Notes: generated from the sequence alone by a model not told the origin. Counted from the stretch's first letter, positions 1 through 9,750 are shown. The stretch is 9,750 nucleotides of DNA from an uncultured Lachnoclostridium sp. (GCA_958425285.1 CATZVV010000047.1:1-9750); one strand, 5' to 3'. Translations and numbers: made by a program.

Positions 1-1704
1 ACCAAGTGTTGACTCAATAACACGGCTCTCTTCCTGCCCATTCAAATTAATACCAAAACATTTCACCTTAATTCTCGCATGTAAAGTAATGTCATGGTTT
101 TCATAGGCAATAATTGCCTCATTCATATTTTTAAATGCTTTTCCTTCTCCTTTAGCACCTGGTCTTTCCTGTGTCAGATAGTAAATACCAAGCACCATAT
201 CCTGTGAAGGAACTGCTACAGGCCCTCCATCGGATGGTTTTAAGAGGTTATTTGGAGAAAGCAATAAGAAGCGGCATTCAGCTTGTGCTTCAACAGATAA
301 CGGCAAATGTACAGCCATCTGGTCTCCGTCAAAGTCTGCGTTGAAAGCAGTACATACAAGCGGATGAAGTTTAATAGCTTTTCCTTCTACAAGTGTAGGT
401 TCAAATGCCTGAATACCAAGGCGGTGCAACGTAGGAGCGCGGTTTAACATAACCGGATGTTCCCGAATTACCTGCTCTAAAATATCCCAGACTTCTGTCT
501 GAAGTTTTTCTACCATCTTTTTGGCGGATTTAATATTGTGTGCTGTCCCATTTGCCACAAGTTCTTTCATTACAAATGGCTTGAAAAGCTCAATTGCCAT
601 CTCTTTTGGCAGACCGCACTGATAAATCTTTAATTCCGGTCCTACTACGATAACGGAACGTCCCGAATAATCGACACGCTTTCCAAGCAGGTTCTGACGG
701 AAACGTCCCTGCTTACCTTTTAACATATCAGAAAGAGACTTCAACGCACGGTTACCCGGACCCGTTACCGGACGTCCACGCCGTCCATTGTCAATCAAGG
801 CATCTACTGCTTCCTGAAGCATTCTCTTTTCATTTCTTACAATAATATCCGGAGCTCCTAATTCAAGGAGTCTCTTTAAACGATTGTTTCTGTTGATAAT
901 GCGGCGATATAAATCGTTCATATCTGAAGTTGCAAAACGACCACCGTCAAGCTGAACCATTGGACGCAAGTCCGGTGGAATAACCGGAATCACTGTCAAA
1001 ATCATCCAGTCTGGTTTGTTTCCGGATTCACGAAAAGCTTCTACTACCTCAAGCCTCTTTATAATACGGGCACGTTTCTGTCCGGTAGAGGTTTTCAGTT
1101 CTGCTTTCAACTCTTTGGATTCTTTCTCCAAATCAATATTTTGGAGCAATTCCTGAATCGATTCTGCTCCCATTCCAACGCGAAATGCATCTCCGTAATT
1201 TTCTCTTGCTTCCTGATATTCCTTTTCAGTTAATACCTGTTTTACCGTAATCTCTTTTACATCCGATTCCAATACAATATAAGACGCAAAATACAGTACC
1301 TTTTCCAGTACACGTGGAGAAATATCAAGAATCAACCCCATACGGCTTGGGATACCTTTAAAATACCAGATGTGGGATACAGGTGCTGCCAGCTCAATAT
1401 GACCCATGCGTTCACGTCGAACGCTGGACTTTGTCACTTCAACACCACAACGATCACATACAACACCTTTATAGCGTACCTTTTTATATTTACCGCAATG
1501 ACACTCCCAATCTTTGCTAGGTCCAAAAATTTTCTCACAAAACAGACCATCCTTTTCCGGTTTTAAAGTACGGTAATTGATGGTTTCCGGTTTTTTTACC
1601 TCGCCTCTTGACCATTCTCTGATCTTTTCTGGAGAAGCCAATCTAATCTTAATTTTATCATAAGATAATGTTTGTTCTTCTGCAACATCAATGTTTTGTG
1701 GCAT
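1..1704 (-). CDS. rpoC: DNA-directed RNA polymerase subunit beta' (partial, N-terminal 568 residues)
   Basis: Encodes the N-terminal part of beta', which with beta forms the catalytic cleft of RNA polymerase in the cytoplasm. The reading frame is open to position 1, so the C-terminal half lies outside the window. Visible landmarks in order are: LASPEKIREWSRGEV near residues 22-35; the zinc-ribbon cysteines C68, C70, C83 and C86 (CHC and CDRCGVEV); a rudder/lid region rich in RNRLKRLLELGAP; GRRGRPVTGPGNRALKSLS; and the active-site motif NADFDGD at residues 455-461, whose aspartates D457, D459 and D461 hold the catalytic magnesium (bases 322-342). I chose the ATG at 1704 because AAGGA lies 11 bases upstream, the same spacing as in rpoB. 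An in-frame ATG at 1716 directly abuts AAGG and would add four residues (MDTN). It follows rpoB by 33 bases with no terminator between, so the two are co-transcribed. No lesions are seen. Confidence 0.97.
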   Translation of the reverse strand, partial: MPQNIDVAEEQTLSYDKIKIRLASPEKIREWSRGEVKKPETINYRTLKPEKDGLFCEKIFGPSKDWECHCGKYKKVRYKGVVCDRCGVEVTKSSVRRERMGHIELAAPVSHIWYFKGIPSRMGLILDISPRVLEKVLYFASYIVLESDVKEITVKQVLTEKEYQEARENYGDAFRVGMGAESIQELLQNIDLEKESKELKAELKTSTGQKRARIIKRLEVVEAFRESGNKPDWMILTVIPVIPPDLRPMVQLDGGRFATSDMNDLYRRIINRNNRLKRLLELGAPDIIVRNEKRMLQEAVDALIDNGRRGRPVTGPGNRALKSLSDMLKGKQGRFRQNLLGKRVDYSGRSVIVVGPELKIYQCGLPKEMAIELFKPFVMKELVANGTAHNIKSAKKMVEKLQTEVWDILEQVIREHPVMLNRAPTLHRLGIQAFEPTLVEGKAIKLHPLVCTAFNADFDGDQMAVHLPLSVEAQAECRFLLLSPNNLLKPSDGGPVAVPSQDMVLGIYYLTQERPGAKGEGKAFKNMNEAIIAYENHDITLHARIKVKCFGINLNGQEESRVIESTLG

Positions 1705-1715
1705 ATTCGTATCCA

Positions 1716-1720
1716 TCCTT
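1716..1720 (-). promoter_or_regulatory. rpoC ribosome binding site
   Basis: AAGGA on the minus strand. It touches the ATG at 1716, too close to serve it, but stands 11 bases before the ATG at 1704. This favours the shorter RpoC starting MPQN. Confidence 0.6.
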
Positions 1721-1737
1721 TCTCAGTTTATGGTCTC

Positions 1738-5577
<3,840 letters not shown>

Positions 5578-5588
5578 TGACGATTTCA

Positions 5589-5594
5589 CTCCTT
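5589..5594 (-). promoter_or_regulatory. rpoB ribosome binding site
   Basis: AAGGAG on the minus strand, 11 bases before the ATG at 5577. It overlaps the upstream in-frame GTG at 5589, so that GTG is unlikely to be used. Confidence 0.8.
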
Positions 5595-5600
5595 GTCTTT

Positions 5601-5649
5601 TTTACAAAACTGTGATATACTGTAAACCAAAGGTGGCATTATGCCTACC
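5601..5649 (-). other. rpoB 5' leader with two small inverted repeats
   Basis: The predicted leader, about 88 bases from the expected transcript start near 5665 to the ATG, contains two small inverted repeats. One is GGCAT/ATGCC around a single T, extended by GGT and ACC with a mismatch (5632-5649). The other is TTTACA/TGTAAA (5601-5606 and 5621-5626). Neither is followed by a T-run, so neither looks like a terminator. A role in translation or mRNA stability is possible but not shown. No known riboswitch or ribosomal-protein operator was recognised. Confidence 0.3.
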
Positions 5650-5671
5650 ATACCACAATAGTGCACTTTCC

Positions 5672-5700
5672 ATCTTACCACAGTTGTAGACGAAAGTCAA
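5672..5700 (-). promoter_or_regulatory. predicted sigma-A-type promoter of rpoBC
   Basis: On the minus strand, TTGACT (5700-5695) and TAAGAT (5677-5672) are separated by exactly 17 bases. They match the TTGACA and TATAAT consensus at 5/6 and 4/6 positions, and transcription would start near 5665. It is the best promoter I can see between the IS remnant and rpoB and would allow rpoBC to be expressed without read-through from an upstream gene. Found by eye, not tested. Confidence 0.7.
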
Positions 5701-5937
5701 CATGATTTTGGTAATTTTTTTACAGTTTTGTTATATTGTTATTTGCAACATTACCTACTTCGAATTAGGGAAAAATTCTTCAAATCAAAAGAAAGTACAC
5801 GGAAGTTTGACAGTTTAATATTAGAAAAAAACACTTGCAGGTAGCATAAAACCTGCTTTTTTTATGTCAACTTTTTTAAATTTAGTTGTGGTAATTTGGT
5901 AAATTTAAGTTGTAATGAAGGGTATGAGGCGATGACT
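5701..5937. other. intergenic region between the rpoB promoter and the IS remnant
   Basis: A+T-rich spacer with no credible gene. Apart from the hairpin at 5825-5863 it holds GAGG (5926-5929), 8 bases before the ATG at 5938, which is the ribosome binding site of the decayed transposase. The left end of that outer element should fall between about 5864 and 5925, but without its right end I cannot identify the inverted repeat or target duplication. Confidence 0.5.
5825..5863. terminator. intrinsic terminator-like hairpin, possibly bidirectional
   Basis: GCAGGT (5837-5842) pairs with ACCTGC (5851-5856) around an 8-base loop. A T7 run follows at once on the plus strand (5857-5863). On the minus strand a T7 run begins 5 bases after the stem (complement of 5825-5831). 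The only nearby gene it could end by plus-strand reading would have to lie inside rpoB, so a minus-strand role is more likely: the terminator or attenuator of a gene that formerly lay upstream of rpoB, such as rplL. That assignment is inference. It may also shield rpoB from transcripts arising in the IS nest. Confidence 0.6.
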
Positions 5938-6199
5938 ATGAATCTATATATATCTAAATCAAAAAATGTTAAGTCTTTTTACATTTGCAAATCTTATGTA
6001 AAGGCAAATGGCAGTTCCACATCCTCTATTGTTCGCAAACTTGGAACTTTAGAGCAATTACTAGTTGAACACGATCCCACAAGAGATGATGTAATTGCAT
6101 GGTTTAAGAATGAAGTGAAAATAGAAACTGAAAAATACAAAGCAGAACGACAAGCAAAAAGCATCCAAATAAACTTTCGTGCGAACAGACGTTAGGTTA
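5938..6199 (+). pseudogene. IS1634/IS4-like transposase, 5' fragment (interrupted)
   Basis: N-terminal ~85 residues of a DDE transposase of the IS1634 type. The protein starts MNLYISKSKNVKSFYICKSY and continues with IVRKLGTLEQLL, a typical opening for this family. The ATG at 5938 has GAGG 8 bases upstream; the ATG at 5932 is too close to that site. The frame ends in TAG at 6193-6195. The 3' part resumes at 8762 in a different frame as GYDQQKFYRGGYLFLQ. Joining the two pieces across the IS21 insertion puts the junction at RRLGYDQQ if one T is restored near 6192, so a one-base deletion apparently broke the gene independently of the IS21 insertion. The family name comes from remembered sequence patterns, not a search. 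Confidence 0.8.
6195..6199 (+). repeat. GGTTA target-site duplication, left copy
   Basis: GGTTA immediately before the left end of the IS21 element, matching GGTTA at 8762-8766 after the right end. Five bases is within the usual range for the IS21 family. Confidence 0.85.
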
Positions 6200-6212
6200 T
6201 GAATATTTCGCA
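6200..6212 (+). repeat. left terminal inverted repeat of the IS21 element
   Basis: TGAATATTTCGCA, a perfect inverted match to 8749-8761. It is followed by a small hairpin, GTATCG/CGATAC with a 7-base loop, at 6213-6231. Confidence 0.88.
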
Positions 6213-6232
6213 GTATCGGCACCAGCGATACG

Positions 6233-6296
6233 CAATTGGGCTCCACTTGTAAGAACAATGGCTCCAGTAAATTAGCAATTCACACAATGGCTCCAC
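6233..6296 (+). repeat. left-end sub-terminal repeats (likely transposase binding sites)
   Basis: Three direct copies of a CAATGGCTCCA-like motif: CAATTGGGCTCCA (6233-6245), CAATGGCTCCA (6256-6266) and CAATGGCTCCA (6285-6295). The last two are spaced 29 bases apart. Multiple sub-terminal repeats are characteristic of IS21-family ends and are bound by the transposase; the binding role here is inferred from the family. Confidence 0.7.
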
Positions 6297-6308
6297 CTTT
6301 TGTAAAAT
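6279..6308 (+). promoter_or_regulatory. predicted istAB promoter
   Basis: TTCACA (6279-6284) and TAAAAT (6303-6308), spacer 18 bases, each 5/6 to consensus. Transcription would start near 6315. It overlaps the third sub-terminal repeat, so transposase binding there could repress it, and the -10 box lies in the left arm of the inverted repeat at 6301-6337. Predicted by eye. Confidence 0.5.
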
Positions 6309-6337
6309 AGATGAGAGGACAATCCTCATATTTTACA
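6301..6337 (+). repeat. inverted repeat / hairpin just before the istA ribosome binding site
   Basis: TGTAAAATA (6301-6309) pairs perfectly with TATTTTACA (6329-6337), and GAGGA (6315-6319) pairs with TCCTC (6323-6327) around a 3-base loop. The right arm ends 3 bases before GGGAGG (6341-6346). No T-run follows, so it is not a terminator. It may be an operator at the promoter, or an RNA fold that limits translation of transcripts entering from outside. Confidence 0.6.
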
Positions 6338-6354
6338 GAAGGGAGGCCAATATT

Positions 6355-7923
6355 ATGGCCAATAAAATCAACGTGAAGCTTATTCTTGAGCTTCGAGAAG
6401 CGGGGTTATCAAGAAATATGATAGTCTCAACAAGACACATGTCAAAGAGGTCTGTTAGTGATGTCATTCACATCTCTGACGATAAGGGAATCACATACAG
6501 TGATATCCGCAATCTTGACGAAGCAGAAGTTTATCGCATGTTTTATCCAGATAAATATGCGATAGAAACAATGTATGATCAACCGAACTATGAGTATGTT
6601 CATAGTGAACTCAAAAAAGTTGGTGTGACGCTCAAACTATTATGGCAAGAATATCAGGACAAATGCAAAACTGGCAATACAATTTCAATGGGATACACTA
6701 AGTTTTGCAATGGCTATGGAAACTATACCATCGCAAACAAACTTACAAATCATCTGGAACATAAACCAGGCATTATTACAGAAGTGGACTGGTCGGGACC
6801 GACAATGAATTATATTGATACTTCTACAGGTGAGATTGTAAAAGGCTATCTTTTTGTTGCAACACTTCCATATAGTCAATACTCCTACGTAGAACCTTGT
6901 CTTGACATGAAAATGGATACATTTATTCGTTGTCATGTACGAATGTATGAATACTTTGAAGGTGTAACAACAAGGCTTGTATGCGATAATCTTAAAACAG
7001 GTGTTGTATCTCACCCAAAAGAAGGTGAAATCATTCTCACAGCTGATTATGAAGCTCTTGGGGAGCATTACATGACAGCTATTATGCCCGCAGGTGTGCG
7101 CAAACCAAAGCAAAAAGCTTCCGTAGAGGGTACGGTAGGGAAAATAGCAACTGCAATCATTGCAAAACTACGAAACGAAGTCTTTGATTCCTTCCCTGAT
7201 TTAAAATCAGCTGTTGCAAAAAAACTTTATGAATTCAATCATCAAAACTTCCAAAAACGAGAAGGCAGCCGATATGATTCCTATATTGATGAGAAACTGA
7301 CATTACATAAGCTCCCAGATATTCCTTATAAAATTTCAACTTGGCTTTATGGAAGAAAGGTTAATATCGACTTTCATGTCGTTTATGAGCACAATCGTTA
7401 TTCTTGTCCTTATCAGTATGCTCATAAAAAAGTAGATTTAAAGGTAACTGACAGTACCGTAGAAATCTATCATGCAAACCAAAGGATCTCTACACATCAT
7501 CGTTTCGCTGCTGGTCGCAAAAATCAGTATTCCACACACGTAGAGGACATGCCTGATAAGTTTAAATTTACTCCGTGGAATGAAACCCGTATTCAGAGTT
7601 GGGCAGATAGCATTGGCAAATATACTGGAGAAACAATTGAACGCATATTTGAAAGTGTCTACATAAAAGAACAGGGCTATAATCCTGCTCTGGCGGTCTT
7701 GCGATTAAGCAATAAGTATTCAGAAGCACGTCTGGAAACAGCTTGTGAATTTGCCATTACAAAAGGAATTAAGAAGCCCCGTTACCATCATCTTAATTCG
7801 ATTCTTTCTGCAAATCAAGATAAAACTTACCTTGAAGAAAAGAATGCCTCTAAGAATAATAACACTAGCTCCATGGGATACCTTCGTGGAAGTAACTACT
7901 ATGGAGGTGATGGCAATGATTAA
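6355..7923 (+). CDS. istA: IS21-family transposase IstA
   Basis: A 522-residue DDE transposase that cuts and joins the ends of the IS21 element. GGGAGG lies 8 bases before the ATG. The N-terminal ~50 residues (LREAGLSRNMIVSTRHMSKRSVSDV) look like a helix-turn-helix DNA-binding segment. The integrase-like catalytic core spans about residues 138-262 with D145 (EVDWSG), D211 (VCDNLKTGV) and E258 (PKQKASVEGT); the glutamate motif and spacings of 66 and 47 residues fit the family. A basic C-terminal region follows. The gene overlaps istB by 8 bases, suggesting translational coupling. Length and motifs are complete, so activity is plausible. The symbol is used in the family sense. Confidence 0.95.
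   Translation: MANKINVKLILELREAGLSRNMIVSTRHMSKRSVSDVIHISDDKGITYSDIRNLDEAEVYRMFYPDKYAIETMYDQPNYEYVHSELKKVGVTLKLLWQEYQDKCKTGNTISMGYTKFCNGYGNYTIANKLTNHLEHKPGIITEVDWSGPTMNYIDTSTGEIVKGYLFVATLPYSQYSYVEPCLDMKMDTFIRCHVRMYEYFEGVTTRLVCDNLKTGVVSHPKEGEIILTADYEALGEHYMTAIMPAGVRKPKQKASVEGTVGKIATAIIAKLRNEVFDSFPDLKSAVAKKLYEFNHQNFQKREGSRYDSYIDEKLTLHKLPDIPYKISTWLYGRKVNIDFHVVYEHNRYSCPYQYAHKKVDLKVTDSTVEIYHANQRISTHHRFAAGRKNQYSTHVEDMPDKFKFTPWNETRIQSWADSIGKYTGETIERIFESVYIKEQGYNPALAVLRLSNKYSEARLETACEFAITKGIKKPRYHHLNSILSANQDKTYLEEKNASKNNNTSSMGYLRGSNYYGGDGND
7903..7907 (+). promoter_or_regulatory. istB ribosome binding site inside the 3' end of istA
   Basis: GGAGG, 8 bases before the ATG at 7916 and only 2 before the in-frame ATG at 7910. 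This sets the istB start at 7916, although the open frame extends upstream to 7745. Confidence 0.75.
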
Positions 7924-8656
7924 TGATGAAACCAAACGTAAACTTCGTGAACTAAACATACCAGAGATGATCAATGGTCTAGAAATTCAGCAAAATAATC
8001 CTGCATCTCTAGCATTACCATTCGATGAACGAATGCAGTTTCTTGTTGATTATATCTATCAGGAAAAATACAATGGTAAGATTCAACGTTTAATCAAGTC
8101 TGCCAAGTTTCGCTTTCCACAAGCTGATAAGCATGGAGTCTATTTCGATAATCGTGGTTTAGATAAAAACCTAATAAATGAGCTATTTACTTGCCAATAC
8201 ATTAATTATCACCAAAGCATTATTCTGCAAGGATTTACAGGCTCTGGCAAAACCTATCTTAGCTGTGCACTTGGAAAACAAGCTTGTCTGAATCAAATCA
8301 GAACACGTTACATCCGTCTTCCTGACCTACTTATGGAATACAGTGATGCAGGTTTGATCCCGGGGAGTCAGAAAAAAGTTCTCAATCGCTATAGTCGTGT
8401 TCCACTGCTTATCTTAGATGAATGGTTGGTATCTGACATATCAGATAGTGAACTGTACTTTCTGTTTGAACTTATGGAACGACGATCAGATACGTCATCA
8501 ACCATCTTTTGCACACAATACAGAAAAGATGATTGGGTGAAACGATTAGGTGAAGGAGTACAAGCAGAAGCTATTGTTGATCGCTATGCCTACACAGGCT
8601 TTTGGATAGAAACAGGAAGTAAAAATATGCGTGAATACTGTTCAAAGGTTACATAA
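7916..8656 (+). CDS. istB: IS21-family transposition helper ATPase IstB
   Basis: A 246-residue AAA+ ATPase, related to DnaC, that helps IstA assemble on target DNA. The N-terminal ~95 residues (MINDETKRKLRELNIPEMIN, then SLALPFDERMQFLVD) form the usual helical domain. Walker A is GFTGSGKT at residues 106-113 and Walker B is LLILDE at 164-169, followed by W170. Then come a sensor-1-like segment (SSTIFCTQY, 194-202) and an arginine-rich region with RYAYTGFWIE near the end. The start at 7916 is set by GGAGG at 7903-7907. It overlaps istA by 8 bases in another frame and is presumably translated by coupling. Length is normal for the family and no lesion is seen. Confidence 0.95.
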   Translation: MINDETKRKLRELNIPEMINGLEIQQNNPASLALPFDERMQFLVDYIYQEKYNGKIQRLIKSAKFRFPQADKHGVYFDNRGLDKNLINELFTCQYINYHQSIILQGFTGSGKTYLSCALGKQACLNQIRTRYIRLPDLLMEYSDAGLIPGSQKKVLNRYSRVPLLILDEWLVSDISDSELYFLFELMERRSDTSSTIFCTQYRKDDWVKRLGEGVQAEAIVDRYAYTGFWIETGSKNMREYCSKVT

Positions 8657-8671
8657 AAGCATCAATCCTAG

Positions 8672-8744
8672 TGGATCCCAAAGGCGAACCAATGGTTCGC
8701 TACAAAGAATTACTGGAGCGGAACACAGTTCCGCTCTGGATCCC
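8672..8744 (+). repeat. right-end sub-terminal repeats and two hairpins
   Basis: TGGATCCC occurs at 8672-8679 and 8737-8744, with the related TGGAGCGG at 8714-8721. In the opposite orientation they read GGGATCCA and resemble the left-end GGGCTCCA, so they are probably IstA binding sites. Between them are two strong hairpins: GCGAACC/GGTTCGC (8684-8700, loop AAT) and GAGCGGAA/TTCCGCTC (8716-8736, loop CACAG). Neither is followed by a T-run, so termination of istAB there is possible but not clear. Confidence 0.65.
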
Positions 8745-8748
8745 TTGA

Positions 8749-8761
8749 TGCGAAATATTCA
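8749..8761 (-). repeat. right terminal inverted repeat of the IS21 element
   Basis: TGCGAAATATTCA on the plus strand, the exact inverted partner of 6200-6212, ending in CA as expected. Confidence 0.88.
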
Positions 8762-8766
8762 GGTTA
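8762..8766 (+). repeat. GGTTA target-site duplication, right copy
   Basis: GGTTA immediately after the right end of the IS21 element, identical to 6195-6199. Confidence 0.85.
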
Positions 8767-9750
8767 TGACCAACAAAAGTTTTACCGTGGCGGATATCTA
8801 TTTTTGCAATCTATTTACTATGCATTGCAACTAAATAAAACAGACAGGAAGCCTTCCTCGTTCAAGGTAGCCTCTGAGTTTTTAGAAAAACCATCTTATG
8901 AATTACATGACATTTATCGTGCCCTCAATGTTTTAAGAAAAGAATGCGACCTGATACAATCCAATGTTTATAAAAACAGTAACTTTGTTACAAAATGAAA
9001 CGATAAAGTACTTTACTTTACTATGGCTGCTCGAATTATTACTTTGAAATTGAACAAGAAGATGGTAATAAGAAATATGGAAAGAGCATAGACCAAATCC
9101 GATTATTCAAATGAGGTCGTTTATGGATGGCGATAGAATCCCTCTTGCCTTTTCTATTTTCCCTGGAAATCAAACGAGCAGACTTCCTTAAAACCTTTAG
9201 AAAAGAAAGTATTACGAGTTTCTGATGATAAAATAGTCGATATAACAAAGATTCCTGAAAATGACACCAACCTTTATTACAAGGATGAACCGTATACAAC
9301 CAAAGGATTGCACCAAGGACTTATCGTTACCTATTCTCCCAAGTCTGCTTTGTATCAAAAAACAATTCAAGAAAAACAGGTAGAATGTACTTCGAAGATG
9401 GGTTGCTTCAGAAAAAGCAAAAAAATCGAAAAGGAAACCCAGTCTAATGGTCTATATGCGGTTTGCACTGATTCATTAGATGATGATGTGGCTAACATTT
9501 TAAAAGCAAGTGAGGGACGGTGGCAGATAGAAGAATGCTTCCGAATCATGAAAACAGATTTCTCAGCCCGACCTGTTTATTTACAAGATGGAACAAGAAT
9601 TAAAGCACATTTCCTTATATGCTTTCTTGTACTCCTCTCATACCGTTTACTAGAGAAGAAACCAGATAATAAATATACCTGTGAAACAATCTTGGAAACC
9701 CTGAAAAACATGAACCTTGCAGAAATACAGCAACAAGATTTCAGATGTTC
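8762..9750 (+). pseudogene. IS1634/IS4-like transposase, 3' fragment (multiply disrupted, runs off the window)
   Basis: Continues the gene begun at 5938. Recognisable blocks, spread over three frames, are: GYDQQKFYRGGYLFLQSIYY from 8762; SSFKVASEFLEKPSYELHDI from about 8855; CSNYYFEIEQEDG near 9028; HRPNPIIQM then FMDGD near 9087-9130; EQTSLKPLEKKVL near 9176; VDITKIPENDTNLYYKDEP; LYAVCTDSLDDD; and GRWQIEECFRIMKTDFSARP near 9515-9570, holding the family's catalytic glutamate. Lesions compared with the family pattern as I remember it: an internal deletion near 8840-8855; TGA at 8996-8998 where CGA is expected; a tandem CTTTA duplication at 9011-9020; glycine (GGC, 9025-9027) for the first catalytic aspartate; a frame change near 9085; a one-base loss near 9170; a deletion near 9214 that removes the second aspartate; and another near 9400. 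It cannot encode an active transposase. Confidence 0.88.

Larger units (their letters stand above)
6200..8761 (+). mobile_element. complete IS21-family insertion sequence (2562 bp)
   Basis: Bounded by perfect 13-bp inverted repeats TGAATATTTCGCA (6200-6212) and its complement (8749-8761), with the TG...CA ends typical of the family, and flanked by GGTTA duplications. It contains istA and istB in the standard order with an 8-base overlap, plus repeated GGCTCCA-type motifs inside each end. Both proteins keep their catalytic motifs and neither frame is broken, so the element appears intact and probably recent. It sits inside the decayed IS1634-like transposase gene; removing it together with one GGTTA copy joins the two halves of that gene to within a one-base frameshift. 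The boundaries were derived from the sequence itself. Confidence 0.93.

Noticed and set aside
5578..5589. GTG start four codons upstream in rpoB
   Set aside because: The GTG overlaps the AGGAG, which is correctly placed for the ATG at 5577.
6233..6296. Short CRISPR-like array
   Set aside because: Only three imperfect 11-13-base repeats with unequal spacing, located at an IS21 end where such repeats are expected.
6685..7113. 142-residue open frame on the minus strand inside istA
   Set aside because: Cysteine- and histidine-rich, lacks a convincing ribosome binding site and lies fully antisense to the clear DDE core of istA; it is a shadow of the coding frame.
7745..7915. Longer istB start giving 303 residues
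   Set aside because: The added 57 residues only translate the end of istA in another frame and do not resemble IstB; GGAGG at 7903-7907 fits the ATG at 7916.
8631..8834. 67-residue plus-strand frame across the right IS21 end
   Set aside because: It runs from the end of istB through terminal repeats into the remnant in a third frame; the real remnant frame over 8762-8834 is the one reading GYDQQKFYRGGYLFLQ.
9039..9299. 86-residue minus-strand frame in the IS remnant
   Set aside because: Antisense to recognisable transposase blocks on the plus strand; no domain or start signal.

Overview
The window looks like chromosomal DNA of a low-GC Clostridia member, most likely a Lachnospiraceae species. 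This rests on the RpoB and RpoC protein sequences, the strong AGGAG-type ribosome binding sites and the A+T-rich spacers. No species can be named from the sequence alone.

Positions 1-5577 carry two essential genes on the minus strand: rpoB (complete, 1279 residues) followed by rpoC (first 568 residues; the rest lies beyond position 1). They encode the beta and beta' subunits of RNA polymerase and form one transcription unit with a 33-base gap. A near-consensus sigma-A-type promoter (TTGACT, 17-base spacer, TAAGAT on the minus strand, 5672-5700) lies about 90 bases upstream of the rpoB start. Upstream of it is a hairpin with T-runs on both sides (5825-5863), which could be the leftover terminator of a gene that once preceded rpoB (rplL in most bacteria).

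Positions 5938-9750 are a nest of mobile DNA on the plus strand. The outer layer is a badly decayed IS1634/IS4-like transposase gene, present as a 5' part (5938-6199) and a 3' part (8762 to the window end). It carries deletions, frameshifts, a stop codon and a lost catalytic aspartate. The inner layer is an apparently intact IS21-family element of 2562 bp (6200-8761), with 13-bp terminal inverted repeats starting TG and ending CA, a 5-bp GGTTA target duplication, sub-terminal repeats, and the istA/istB pair overlapping by 8 bases. IstA keeps the DDE residues and IstB keeps Walker A and B, so the element looks capable of transposition.

The IS nest lies where rplJ/rplL would normally be found, so the mobile DNA appears to have separated rpoBC from its usual ribosomal-protein neighbours, leaving rpoBC on its own promoter. 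I found no CRISPR array, tRNA, rRNA, defence system or unknown multi-gene system. The most interesting points are the precise nested insertion next to rpoBC and an inverted repeat overlapping the predicted istA promoter that could silence read-through transcripts.
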